Origin: Bacteroidales bacterium
Lineage (GTDB): Bacteria; Bacteroidota; Bacteroidia; Bacteroidales; Tenuifilaceae
DNA length: 33,187 nt
Direction: 5' to 3'
Assembly (NCBI GenBank): GCA_018056955.1
Contig: JAGPEQ010000023.1
Location: 1-33,187, forward strand
Shown here: in pieces, positions 8,172 to 16,654 of the stretch
Numbering within the stretch: position 1 is the first letter of the stretch
How the letters are laid out: the number at the start of each line of letters is the position of its first letter
Translations under genes and position numbers: made by a program
Notes under the pieces: generated by a model
Seen by the model: only the letters and a program-made list of their open reading frames with translations
Databases searched by the model: none
What the model was told of the DNA's origin: nothing

Positions 8172-8783
8172 TTATTCGTATCCAATCCATTTTTGAATAA
8201 TAATACCTTTTTTGTTAATAAGGCAAAATGTAGGTATTCCCTTTATCCCGTAATTCTCCCAAGTATTACTATACATTCCTCTTCCGTTACATAATGTTAG
8301 CCAAGGAATTTTTTCCTTTTCAACATGCTTTAACCAGTCATATACACTTACGTCAGAGTAAAATCAACTATTTCAAGTGATTTATGATATTTTTCATATA
8401 CCCTTCTGAGTTCAGGTATAGATTTTACGCAAGCACCACAACCAGATCCTGTAAATTTCAATAGAATATATTTCCCTTTAATATCTGAAATCTTCATAAA
8501 TTCGCCATTACTATTTACTCCACTAAAATCATGATATTTATCGCCAATTTCAGGGGGTAGCAAATTTTGTAATTGTTCTACAGAATTGTGCTGCTTTGCT
8601 ATTTCTTTTTCAATTATTAATGATTTTTCAATTATTCTATTATTTATACTAATCTATTTTATGCTTTTTTTAATCCTTTATCATTACCTGAAATAGTATT
8701 CGTGTTGCATCTATATTCATGGTTTTTACATGATAAAATGATATAATTATAAACAATAGGGTGAAGTAAATATGCTTATTCAT
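8172..8783 (-). pseudogene. TlpA/AhpC-like thioredoxin-fold lipoprotein, frameshifted
   Basis: Three reading frames together give one recognisable protein of about 200 residues. It starts at an ATG at 8783 with a lipoprotein signal (MNKHIYFTLLFIII, then LSC in the next frame). The middle part has LPPEIGDKYHDFSGVNSNG, the thioredoxin core YILLKFTGSGCGACVKSIPEL with a CGAC redox motif, and LEIVDFTL. After a stop at 8348 the frame changes and continues with VSVYDWLKHVEKEKIPWLT, then IKGIPTFCLINKKGIII with the cis-proline, ending at 8172. The last shift is explained by loss of a single base. Intact relatives are membrane-anchored thiol-disulfide oxidoreductases. At least two shifts and an internal stop make sequencing error an unlikely sole cause. 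It sits in the second cassette-like unit of the island. Confidence 0.8.
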
Positions 8784-8917
8784 TTTAATAAAATCGTTTT
8801 ATAGTCGAAATATGAACTAAAGTAATTTTTATATTCTAAAATCCTGTTAACCTTCAGAGCAATCTTCTGAAAACTTTCAAAAAATTTATCGATATCTCTT
8901 ACTATAAACCTAAATTC
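8780..8917 (-). other. Short open frame abutting the pseudogene (possible remnant)
   Basis: A 45-codon open frame without an ATG start reads KCNEFRFIVRDIDKFFESF... and stops at a TGA that overlaps the ATG of the thioredoxin lipoprotein (ATGA). The overlap is the arrangement of translationally coupled genes. It may be the tail of a lost upstream gene cut by the site-3 boundary, or chance in AT-rich DNA. Confidence 0.25.
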
Positions 8918-8932
8918 ATTGCATTTCTTTAA

Positions 8933-9066
8933 TTACAACGGTCGGTGGTTTGGGCTGCTGGGGAGTTAAGAGCCAGCGGCGTCATCCCACGTTAAAACGA
9001 AACTAAATTACTAAAAACTTTCGTATCTGCATCATCAGCCCTAGTGAAAGGAACTGCCTGTTAGCG
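8933..9066 (-). repeat. attC-like recombination site 3 (134 bp, diverged)
   Basis: On the minus strand it runs from CGCTAAC to GTTGTAA, both degenerate versions of the attC core boxes. Internal pairing is clear: GGGCTGATG against CAGCAGCCC (8 of 9 pairs, forward positions 8952-8960 with 9033-9041) and ACGAAA against TTTCGT (8997-9002 with 9019-9024). Its half nearest 8933 aligns loosely with sites 1 and 2 (AACGG, TTTGG, GGGG..TTAAGA, CGTTAA in the same order). It begins 8 bp after the stop codon of the minus-strand gene 9075-9539, the usual cassette spacing. Confidence 0.45.
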
Positions 9067-9074
9067 CAAGTAAT

Positions 9075-9539
9075 TTAACCATTTCTCTTTTCTAAATCCA
9101 ATTTCAATTCTTCAAATTTTTCTTTAATTTTTTTAAGTTCGTTGTATTGGATGTTTTTTAAATTTAGTACTTTCTCAGTCGATGGTAATTCTATTTTTAT
9201 TTCGTAAAGTTGGATAGTTACTTTTCTAATATCTTCAAATTTTATTTTTTCTATCGTTTTATTTTTTGATAGCAAGTATCTCATTTCTTTTTCATCCCAC
9301 TCGATGAATAATTTTTCATTCTTTTTATTAGAATACCCAAGAGCAAATAAAGCTGCACCTTGTATAACTTGTATAATATAAAATAAATAGTTCCAGTCTC
9401 CTTGATTAAAATCTGTTTTGTCCCCATTCATTAGCGACTTTATCAAAAAAGTCATTCCAAAAAGAATAAATAGAAGGCCAAAAATCTTAACATAAATTTC
9501 TAAGCCTTTTTGTTTTTTGTAAATCTGAATTCTTTCCAT
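9075..9539 (-). CDS. Small membrane protein of unknown function
   Basis: The 154-residue protein has two transmembrane segments: about residues 18-37 (IFGLLFILFGMTFLIKSLM) and about 50-68 (YLFYIIQVIQGAALFALGY). A C-terminal cytoplasmic part alternates beta-strand-like stretches (KLFIEWDEKEMRYLLS, IRKVTIQLYEIKIEL) and ends in a charged helix. That pattern suggests a PH-like or similar small beta domain behind a two-helix anchor, a common layout of orphan cassette genes, but no family is recognised. It is AT-rich like the rest of the island, and the attC-like site 3 follows its stop codon almost at once. GTTAGAGC, close to a cassette-boundary core, lies just upstream of its start. Confidence 0.75.
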   Translation of the reverse strand: MERIQIYKKQKGLEIYVKIFGLLFILFGMTFLIKSLMNGDKTDFNQGDWNYLFYIIQVIQGAALFALGYSNKKNEKLFIEWDEKEMRYLLSKNKTIEKIKFEDIRKVTIQLYEIKIELPSTEKVLNLKNIQYNELKKIKEKFEELKLDLEKRNG

Positions 9540-9880
9540 ATCGTTTCTTATTATTTGCTCTAACTCGTTTATAACCGTACCAAAAGTAATTTTATAAATC
9601 TATTTTGGGTGTATAACCGTACTTTTTGTAGGGTTTATTTATTCAAAAATAAAATAATTTCATAAATCATCAAAAGGACTTTTTAATTTTTTTTAGACCA
9701 TTTTACCTGGAAATGAATTTGTTAGTAGATGATTGAATGAGTGGGGCTCAAATTAAACTGCTTTGCTTGATTTACATATTTTTTTTATTAACTAAGCACT
9801 AAACACCATACTCCAAACACTTAAATTTCTATTTCTCCAAAATAGTTTCTACCTTAGCGTTGGTGAATGGGATAAACTAA
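9540..9880. other. Gene-free right border of the island
   Basis: No ORF of note. It holds an 11 bp direct repeat TATAACCGTAC (ending at 9580 and 9622), AT-rich DNA, and a candidate promoter for the response regulator near 9850 (TACCTTAG, one mismatch from TAnnTTTG, with no clear upstream box). Confidence 0.5.
9570..9622. repeat. Direct repeat TATAACCGTAC, two copies
   Basis: Two exact 11 bp copies (9570-9580 and 9612-9622) are separated by 31 bp, upstream of the small membrane protein gene. They could be a regulatory site pair or a recombination scar; no further support was seen. Confidence 0.4.
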
Positions 9881-11215
9881 ATGGCTAAGATTCTTGTAGT
9901 TGACGACGATTCTACCTTTTGCCTGATGCTTAAAACCTTTCTGGTAAGGAACGGGCATAAGGTTACTGAGGCCTTCTCGTTTGATGATGCAAGGCAGGCT
10001 ATTCAGACCACAACGTTCGATGTGGTACTAACCGATTTCCGCCTGCCTGAGAAGTCGGGAATGGATGTGCTTACCGAGGCAAAACGTAAAAACCGCGATA
10101 CCATTGTAATTGTGATGACCGGCTATGGCGATATACGCATGGCGGTTAAGGCCATTAAGCAGGGTGCCTACGATTACGTTACCAAGCCTGTAAACCCGGA
10201 GGAAATCCTGGCAACCATAAACAACGCTCTGCCCATCTCGGTGGGGAAAACCCCCGAAACCGATACCGATGCTTTCACCTTTATTGAGGGCAAAAGCCGT
10301 TACAGCCAGGAGGTGATGCGTTACATCAACATTGTTGCACCCACCAACCTATCGGTTATTATACAGGGCGATAGCGGAACCGGCAAGGAGTTTGTTGCCC
10401 GTCAAATACACCGCGCCAGCAAACGGAACAGCAAACCCTTTGTAGCTATCGACTGTGGCGCGCTACCGCGCGAGCTGGCCGCCAGCGAGTTCTTTGGTCA
10501 TATCAAGGGTTCGTTTACCGGGGCCATTGCCGACAAGATTGGCCAGTTTGAGGTGGCCAATGGCGGTACTCTCTTCCTCGACGAAATTGGAAACCTACCC
10601 TACGATGTTCAGGTCAACCTGCTACGTGCCATTCAGGAACGAAAAATAAAGCGCATTGGCAGCAGCAAGGAGATACCCGTTGACGTGCGAATAATTGTTG
10701 CCACCAACGAGGACCTGCTTGAGATGGTGAACCGCGGAACATTCCGCGAGGACCTTTACCACAGGCTCAACGAGTTTACCATCAGGGTAGCGCCGCTAGC
10801 CGAGCGCAAGGACGATTTGATGGTTTACGCCCAGTGGTTCCTGAACAATGCCAACAGGGAAATGGGAAAGAGTATCCATGATTTTTCGCCCGAGGCTATT
10901 GATGCCATGCTGCAGTACAGCTGGCCCGGTAACCTCAGGGAGCTAAAAAATGCCATTCGCAGGGCAGTGCTTCTTGAGCAGTCAAGCAGTATTACCGTTG
11001 AATCGCTACCCACTGAAATTGTATCGCCCAGCCAAAAAAGCAGCTCCACAAAAACCGATAACCTTAAAAACACCAAGGAGAAGGCCGAGCAGGAGCTGAT
11101 TATCGCTACTTTAGAAAAGGTTAAATACAACAAAACCAAGGCCGCCAAGCTGCTTAATATCGATAGAAAGACGCTCTACAATAAGCTTAAGCAGTACGGT
11201 ATTGATACCGATTAA
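9881..11215 (+). CDS. Sigma-54-dependent response regulator, NtrC family
   Basis: The 444-residue protein has three domains. The receiver is residues 1-118, with acidic pocket D8/D9, phospho-acceptor D52, T80 and K102. The AAA+ domain (about 133-370) has Walker A GDSGTGKE (163-170), a GSFTGA loop (210-215) in place of the usual GAFTGA, and Walker B GTLFLDE (229-235). The C-terminal Fis-type helix-turn-helix ends with NKTKAAKLLNIDRKTLYNKL. Family knowledge: phosphorylation by a sensor kinase triggers oligomerisation and ATP-driven opening of the sigma-54 RNA polymerase complex; the GAFTGA loop touches sigma-54. No histidine kinase is adjacent, so the partner and target genes are unknown. The Yip1-like membrane gene follows 88 bp downstream and may be co-transcribed. 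Confidence 0.96.
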   Translation: MAKILVVDDDSTFCLMLKTFLVRNGHKVTEAFSFDDARQAIQTTTFDVVLTDFRLPEKSGMDVLTEAKRKNRDTIVIVMTGYGDIRMAVKAIKQGAYDYVTKPVNPEEILATINNALPISVGKTPETDTDAFTFIEGKSRYSQEVMRYINIVAPTNLSVIIQGDSGTGKEFVARQIHRASKRNSKPFVAIDCGALPRELAASEFFGHIKGSFTGAIADKIGQFEVANGGTLFLDEIGNLPYDVQVNLLRAIQERKIKRIGSSKEIPVDVRIIVATNEDLLEMVNRGTFREDLYHRLNEFTIRVAPLAERKDDLMVYAQWFLNNANREMGKSIHDFSPEAIDAMLQYSWPGNLRELKNAIRRAVLLEQSSSITVESLPTEIVSPSQKSSSTKTDNLKNTKEKAEQELIIATLEKVKYNKTKAAKLLNIDRKTLYNKLKQYGIDTD

Positions 11216-11303
11216 AGCCCTAGCTTGATAAATATTTGCCTAAAGTTGACTTTCTCGTTTTTTTAACAGAACTTTCGTTCTTGAACCCAAAAAACTAATA
11301 ACT

Positions 11304-12419
11304 ATGAACGAGAATGCTTTCGACTTCAATAAGCTCATTGCCGATTCAAAGAATACCCTGCTTAACCCCAAAGGGTATTTTGAGTCGATGAGTACCGCTG
11401 GCGGTATGGTAGAACCCCTCCTCAAGGCTCTCATTTACGGAGTAGTTGCTGCAATAATAAACGCCATTTGGTTCTTTGCCCTGGGAAGCCTAGTAACACT
11501 TGGGGCATTTGGTGGTACATTTGGTATTGTAGCGTTTATTTTTACAATAATTGCAGCCATAATTGGGCTATTTATTGCAGCCGTAATTATTCTTCTGCTA
11601 TCGAGTATAAGTAGTGGCAATACCGATTTTGAGGCAAACCTAAGGGTAAGCGCAGCACTAATGGTGCTTATGCCCATCAACTCTTTACTCGCAGTCTTCG
11701 GGTTTATAAGCGGCTTACTGGGAACAATAGTATCGATAGCCATTGGCTTATACGGATTATATCTGCTTTACCTTGCTCTTACCAAAACACTAAAAGGGAA
11801 AGAGGAAACAGCCCGCATTATTATTTATGTTTTAATAGCCCTTTTAGTAATTGGACAAATCATTAGTTACTTTAGCAGAAGGGCTCTTCAAAACTTTGGT
11901 AAGGATTTATCGCGTTATGAACAGGCTTATGGCGAAAAAGAGGAGGACCAAAACGCCGACTATAACTACTACAGCAACGAGAAACCCGATGAGTTCCCAA
12001 GCAAAGCGCTGGAAGTGGTTAAGGTTCACCTTTCAACGGGTAGTGGTTCAATAACAAAGGAGAAGATTGAAAGATTAGTAAAGCTTACCGAAGAGCTCGA
12101 TAAGTACGAAAGCGATAATGCCAAAATGATGGAGCTGGTAAAGGAGTTTGGCTATGTCGATATTTCCGAATACACCAACGATTACCTTGTTGTAATATCG
12201 GGCATAACAGCAGTATCGAGCTTAAATGCCATGGAGCAGCTAATGAAAGCCTCGGAAAAGGAAAAGAAAGCAGCCGAAGGCTTTATGGTTGACGAGATGC
12301 TTAAAAACGCAGCCATACAATCAATTCTGAGCGGTAAGCTAACCGAATCGGATTTGGTTACAGTATTCAACAACTGGGATACGGTTAAAGACCTCGAGAA
12401 TAAGACTGTTACCGAGTAA
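11304..12419 (+). CDS. Yip1-domain membrane protein with soluble C-terminal helical tail
   Basis: The 371-residue protein has a short cytoplasmic N-terminus with the sequence NTLLNPKGYFESMS typical of bacterial Yip1-domain proteins. Five hydrophobic segments follow between about 40 and 190, rich in G, A and I, with TDFEANLRVSAAL and LMPINSLLAVFG in the middle, again as in Yip1 (PF04893) members. The tail from about 200 is hydrophilic and predicted helical (ITKEKIERLVKLTEELDKYE, MEQLMKASEKEKKAAEGF). The function of bacterial Yip1 proteins is not established. It follows the sigma-54 regulator and converges on the ABC transporter gene; the stop codon lies inside the last codons of that gene (11 bp overlap). 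Confidence 0.8.
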   Translation: MNENAFDFNKLIADSKNTLLNPKGYFESMSTAGGMVEPLLKALIYGVVAAIINAIWFFALGSLVTLGAFGGTFGIVAFIFTIIAAIIGLFIAAVIILLLSSISSGNTDFEANLRVSAALMVLMPINSLLAVFGFISGLLGTIVSIAIGLYGLYLLYLALTKTLKGKEETARIIIYVLIALLVIGQIISYFSRRALQNFGKDLSRYEQAYGEKEEDQNADYNYYSNEKPDEFPSKALEVVKVHLSTGSGSITKEKIERLVKLTEELDKYESDNAKMMELVKEFGYVDISEYTNDYLVVISGITAVSSLNAMEQLMKASEKEKKAAEGFMVDEMLKNAAIQSILSGKLTESDLVTVFNNWDTVKDLENKTVTE

Positions 12420-15400
12420 ACTTTCCAATAACTCTCCACAAAACCGGCACCCTGCCAGTTTTTTTATTGTTAATAAGGTTCAGCAGCGTGTATAGGGCAA
12501 TGGTAAAAAGCCAAATGGCAATTATATTGAACCATATAGTTTTGATATACTGCCCGTTGAAGTACTTATAGGGTGCGTACAGCTGTGCGCGGCCAAAGGG
12601 ATGGTCAGGTAACATGTAAATGGGCTCGGTTTTCTGAATCAACCTATTGTCGGTTTCGAGGTATTTTGTAACCTCGTTGCTCCTTAGCACCCACTCGGCT
12701 AAAGCAGTGTTATGGTTTCCTTGTTTCAGCTTGTAAACGCCATCGTCGCCAAGCTTGCCCTTAAGAACCAGGTAAACGCTATCGCGTTTGGCAGTGGCGG
12801 CACGCTGCTGCTCCTGAAAAAGCTTTTTGATGTAAAGTAGGTAACCATTCAGCTCAAAAGCAAGCTGGTCGTAAAGCTGACCCTTTTTTAGGTCTACCAG
12901 TAACTCAAACTGAGGTACATCGTCGGATTGGGCAAGGTGTTCAATTTCATTGGCAATAAAGCGCAAATGGCGCGATATATCGGCACTCCTATCTTCATCA
13001 AGGTCATCGAGCCTCACGCATTCCTCAAGTTTAACCTGCAGGCGGGGAATAAGAAACGACGCCCTAAAAGCAGCACGGCTAAGCTGCATCTCGGCATCAA
13101 AGAAATTCTTTTCGTAACGGTTGTCCACGTACTGCGTTACCGCAAGCGCCTCGTAGGCCCATCGCGATGTCATAACATCGCCAATAACCGGAACGTAAAC
13201 TCTGCGAGTGAGCGATGAGTTTAGGTTATCGAAATCAACCACCGTTCCGCTTAAAAGGATTTGCGGCACAAGCAGCAACGGTATGGTAATATATATGGCA
13301 ACAACCGATTTCATCACTGAGCTGATTATCAACCCGAGCATATTGGCAAAGCATGCCGAGCTGAAAAGCACCAACCAGTACTTGAGCGTTAAACCTTTAA
13401 CTCCAATAATGGTAAGACTCACCCCTACAAACAGTAGCATTTGAATGGCCGAAAGACCAAACAGGTAAAGAACCTTTGAGTTGATGTAGCTGAAGCGGCT
13501 CAAGTTAAGAAACGACTCACGCTCCAGAATGCGGCGGTCGCCAATTATCTCCTCAGCGCTAACACTAAGGCCCAGAAAGAGCGAAACTATCACGCTCATA
13601 AATATAAAAGCGGGTATGTTACGGTTTGCCGCAAAAATGTAATCGTTGCCTGGCGAGTACTTAATAAAGAAGGAAAGGATAAGCCCCAGAACAACGGGTT
13701 CCAGGATATTGAGCAACATGTATTGCCTGTTGGCAAGCTTTGATAGCAGGTTACGCTTGGTAAATACGTTTAGCTGCTTTATTACGTCGGGTAACCGAAA
13801 CTTACCCTGGGGTAATGCCGTTTTCCCCTCAATCTCAATCACTTTGGGCTGAATCGATTCACGGTAGAGCCTATACCACTCCTCGGGCGATACCTTACGG
13901 TTTACAGTAAACGAACCGCTCCTATCAACCTGACGCTGCTCAATAATATCGAGTATATCCTCAGGGTTAACCCTTTTCCTTTGCACTGCTGATGTCACCA
14001 GGTTGCCAACCCTAGCCGATTTCTCCCTAAAGTAACCAACCGCCTCGGTTGGGTTGCCCACATAAACCGGATACCCGCCTTTATCCAAAACCCATAGCCT
14101 ATCGAACATTCTGAAAAGCCTTTCGGAGGGTTGATGTATATTTACCACAACCAGCTTGCCGGCATCGGCAAGGTTGCGGAGCAGGTTAAGTACCATAACC
14201 GAATCGTTGGACGATAGGCCGCTGGTGGGCTCATCGAGGAAAAGCACCGCAGGCTCGCGTAGCAGCTCAAGCCCAATGTTTAGCCTCTTGCGCTGCCCTC
14301 CGCTTATAACCTTATCCAGAGCATTCCCTACCTTTAAATTCCTAATTTCCCATAAATCCAAGCTTTTTAAAGTAGAATCCACAAGCTCCCTAACCTGCTT
14401 ACGGCTATAGTTGCCAAAGCAAAGCCTTGCATTAAAAAGCATGTTCTGGTAAACGGAGAGGTTATCAATAAGCAAGTCGTCCTGGGGTACAAAGCCAACA
14501 ACACCCATCAGCTTATGCGACTCGTTATGAACGTCGTAGCCGTTAATCAGCACTTTGCCCCTATGGGGCTTAAGCTTGCCCGACAGGAGGTTCAGTAGGG
14601 TTGATTTACCCACCCCGCTACCGCCAAGTATTCCCACTACCCTCCCCGACTCCTCAACGGTACTAAAGGGCTTAATGCCCTGGTTGCTTCCGGGAAAAGT
14701 AAACTCAAGATCCTGAACAACCAATTTAACCGGCTGAACGCCGCTACCCAGCAAGCGTATACGTGTTATATCGTCGTATCGGATTTGCTCACCATTGCTA
14801 AGCGTAATGCTTGAACCCGGCTTAAAACAGTACGAACGTCCAGCTATAAGTGGTTCATCTTCAATCAAAACCTGTCTATCGCCATGGTACTTAACTATGT
14901 AACAGCCTATGCTATGGAAGTAGGCAAAAAGTAGATTGCCTCCAAGTCCAGTACGTTTCTCGCATAATGCTTTATCAAGTTCTTGGGTAGGGGAATTTTC
15001 ATCGTATAGGAAAATCATCCTATTGCTATTGTTTTGCTCCCAACCCTCAAGAACATCTTGTGAAATAAAAGAATTGCCTGGAAGCTGAAATTGATTAGCG
15101 GATGGGCCAAAGCTTAGGAAATGGTACAGGCAAATTGCATCCTCTGGCTGAATGCCAATTACATTCCATGCGGTAAAAAGCTTTTGATGCCCAGATTCAG
15201 GATACGAAGAGAGTACATGGTAAAATGCTATGGCCAATTCAATACGCTGTTCGGTGGTCATCGTTTCGCAGGGCAAACCGGCATCGTGTTTAAGATTACC
15301 GCTAACGAAACTCTCTGAGCTAATGATACTATCGAACTGCTTAAGAAGCTCCTCTCCATTAACATCAAAATCGGGTGATGAAAAGAAGCTTTGAATAATG

Positions 15401-15483
15401 CTCCGGCATTGCTCAATATCCCAGTCCTTGCGAGTTAAATCGGCTAGCGTATCGATAAGTCCTATGGCAATATTCTTATCCAA
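12409..15483 (-). CDS. ABCG-type ABC transporter (ATPase plus permease) with an extra N-terminal domain
   Basis: The 1024-residue protein has a helical N-terminal part (about 1-130) resembling TerB-like tellurite-resistance domains, then a beta-rich stretch (about 170-245, with CYIVKYHGDRQVLIEDEPLI and GRSYCFKPGSSITL) suggestive of an FHA-like or similar domain. The ATPase domain has Walker A GGSGVGKS (287-294), Q-loop Q334, signature SGGQ (394-397), Walker B LFLDEPTSGLSS and H450. An ABC-2 type permease with about six helices follows (about 590-780), with a large helical insertion and a last membrane segment at the end. Such half-transporters act as exporters in dimeric form; the substrate is unknown. 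A TTG is the only start consistent with the frame and an AAAAAGAG ribosome site lies just upstream. It overlaps convergently with the Yip1-like gene by 11 bp. Confidence 0.9.
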   Translation of the reverse strand: MDKNIAIGLIDTLADLTRKDWDIEQCRSIIQSFFSSPDFDVNGEELLKQFDSIISSESFVSGNLKHDAGLPCETMTTEQRIELAIAFYHVLSSYPESGHQKLFTAWNVIGIQPEDAICLYHFLSFGPSANQFQLPGNSFISQDVLEGWEQNNSNRMIFLYDENSPTQELDKALCEKRTGLGGNLLFAYFHSIGCYIVKYHGDRQVLIEDEPLIAGRSYCFKPGSSITLSNGEQIRYDDITRIRLLGSGVQPVKLVVQDLEFTFPGSNQGIKPFSTVEESGRVVGILGGSGVGKSTLLNLLSGKLKPHRGKVLINGYDVHNESHKLMGVVGFVPQDDLLIDNLSVYQNMLFNARLCFGNYSRKQVRELVDSTLKSLDLWEIRNLKVGNALDKVISGGQRKRLNIGLELLREPAVLFLDEPTSGLSSNDSVMVLNLLRNLADAGKLVVVNIHQPSERLFRMFDRLWVLDKGGYPVYVGNPTEAVGYFREKSARVGNLVTSAVQRKRVNPEDILDIIEQRQVDRSGSFTVNRKVSPEEWYRLYRESIQPKVIEIEGKTALPQGKFRLPDVIKQLNVFTKRNLLSKLANRQYMLLNILEPVVLGLILSFFIKYSPGNDYIFAANRNIPAFIFMSVIVSLFLGLSVSAEEIIGDRRILERESFLNLSRFSYINSKVLYLFGLSAIQMLLFVGVSLTIIGVKGLTLKYWLVLFSSACFANMLGLIISSVMKSVVAIYITIPLLLVPQILLSGTVVDFDNLNSSLTRRVYVPVIGDVMTSRWAYEALAVTQYVDNRYEKNFFDAEMQLSRAAFRASFLIPRLQVKLEECVRLDDLDEDRSADISRHLRFIANEIEHLAQSDDVPQFELLVDLKKGQLYDQLAFELNGYLLYIKKLFQEQQRAATAKRDSVYLVLKGKLGDDGVYKLKQGNHNTALAEWVLRSNEVTKYLETDNRLIQKTEPIYMLPDHPFGRAQLYAPYKYFNGQYIKTIWFNIIAIWLFTIALYTLLNLINNKKTGRVPVLWRVIGKFTR
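12441..12465 (+). terminator. Terminator of the Yip1-like gene, inside the ABC transporter 3' end
   Basis: AAACCGGC pairs with GCCAGTTT (one mismatch) and is followed by seven T's on the plus strand. It lies in the coding sequence of the convergent ABC gene. Confidence 0.5.
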
Positions 15484-15553
15484 ACTCTTTTTGCAATTTC
15501 TTTCTAACTAATTAGATAGTTTAAAAAGTTAAAAGTTACACGAAAAAAATAAA

Positions 15554-15580
15554 AAAACGCACCTTTTTGGGGTGCGTTTT
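15554..15580 (-). terminator. Terminator downstream of the 15603-16415 lipoprotein gene
   Basis: A perfect 10 bp stem, AAAACGCACC with GGTGCGTTTT, and a 7 nt loop sit between two minus-strand genes, flanked by an A/T-rich run that gives a long U tract on the minus strand. It isolates the lipoprotein gene from the ABC transporter gene. Confidence 0.85.
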
Positions 15581-15602
15581 AATGATGGTTTATAAAAATG
15601 AA

Positions 15603-16415
15603 TTATACCAAGGCATTACGAACCTTTGTAATTTCTTCCATTAGCTTTTGAAACTGATCGTTGGTCAATTTTTCACCCTCAACCTTATTGTAAATAGCCT
15701 GAATGGGGGCAAGCATATCCATCAGTTCCTTAACCTCAGGAATATCTACACGGGGAGTCATGAGCTCCATCAGCTTGCCAAGTGGGGCTTTTTGGTTTGC
15801 AAGGATTTTGATAAACTCAGTGTTGTCGCGACTTGTCAAAGCAATCTGCGATGTGATATAAACACCCTCAATCCAGCTACCAGCAACTACCAAAAGCGAG
15901 AGGCTTTCCTTTTGATTTTGAACCAGGGTGCGGTAGGTTTCATAGTAGGAATTGGTAAAAATAACTATCAATGAATCCTTATTGTCGATATTCTTTTCAA
16001 CATTTAATGCCAGTTCAGGGGTAAATCCGGCATTTATGTTAAGCTCCTCTACAAGCTGTTTACAAACCTTAAGGAAATTCATGGTTTCCTGTTTCATCTG
16101 GTAGGTTGTTGAGTAGGCAAGGTCAGCACCGTAAATACCCAGGTTAACGGCCTTAGCCTTTTCGGTCATGTATTTCCCAACATTATCAACCGGGTTACAA
16201 ATGCCAATAATAAAACTTGCTCCGGCCTTATTAATCATTTGAATTACTTCAAAAGAGGTTGGAATTGGATAGCTGGTTACTTCCTGAAAAGCTTGCTCCT
16301 TTGACTCGGCTTGTAGTTCTTCGGCTTGCTTTGCCTGCTTATTGCCACAGCTGAAAAAAACTGTTGCCAGCATGGCTAACGTAAGAACTCGTAGGGTGTT
16401 AGTGTAGTTTTTCAT
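15603..16415 (-). CDS. Lipoprotein of unknown function
   Basis: The 270-residue protein starts with a lipoprotein signal ending in a lipobox (ATVFFSC, cysteine 23), followed by a Q/K/E-rich linker. The rest (about 45-270) is predicted mostly helical with repeated amphipathic stretches (SFEVIQMINKAGASFIIGIC, MNFLKVCKQLVEELNINAGF, KLMELMTPRVDIPEVKELMD). I do not recognise a family; helical lipoproteins like this are common and uncharacterised in Bacteroidota. The gene stands alone, with a strong terminator behind it and about 240 bp between it and dnaG upstream. Mature protein would sit on the periplasmic face of the inner membrane or in the outer membrane. Confidence 0.85.
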   Translation of the reverse strand: MKNYTNTLRVLTLAMLATVFFSCGNKQAKQAEELQAESKEQAFQEVTSYPIPTSFEVIQMINKAGASFIIGICNPVDNVGKYMTEKAKAVNLGIYGADLAYSTTYQMKQETMNFLKVCKQLVEELNINAGFTPELALNVEKNIDNKDSLIVIFTNSYYETYRTLVQNQKESLSLLVVAGSWIEGVYITSQIALTSRDNTEFIKILANQKAPLGKLMELMTPRVDIPEVKELMDMLAPIQAIYNKVEGEKLTNDQFQKLMEEITKVRNALV

Positions 16416-16654
16416 ATTTATAAATGTTTAAAGGTTAAACTATTTAGGTTCAGCAAAAAACATGACATAAACAATAACCACAATTGCTTTAATATGTTTG
16501 AACCAGTATAACCGGCAAAGGTTTAAAGCAACCGAAACCCTAATTTGGTTTTTGTAAATTTACTAAAAACAATAATAACAAAAGAAAAACACTTAAAAAA
16601 GTTAGCAGAATTTAAGGGAAGGTGTCATTATGCTTATGTAAACTGCTAAAATTG

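Noticed and set aside
8005-8196. 63-codon plus-strand open frame
   Set aside because: It covers attC-like site 2 and the end of the pseudogene; its sequence is just the translated repeat.
16602-16649. TTAGCAG...CTGCTAA spaced inverted repeat after dnaG
   Set aside because: Seven-base arms are 34 bp apart in AT-rich DNA with no T run; too weak to call a terminator.
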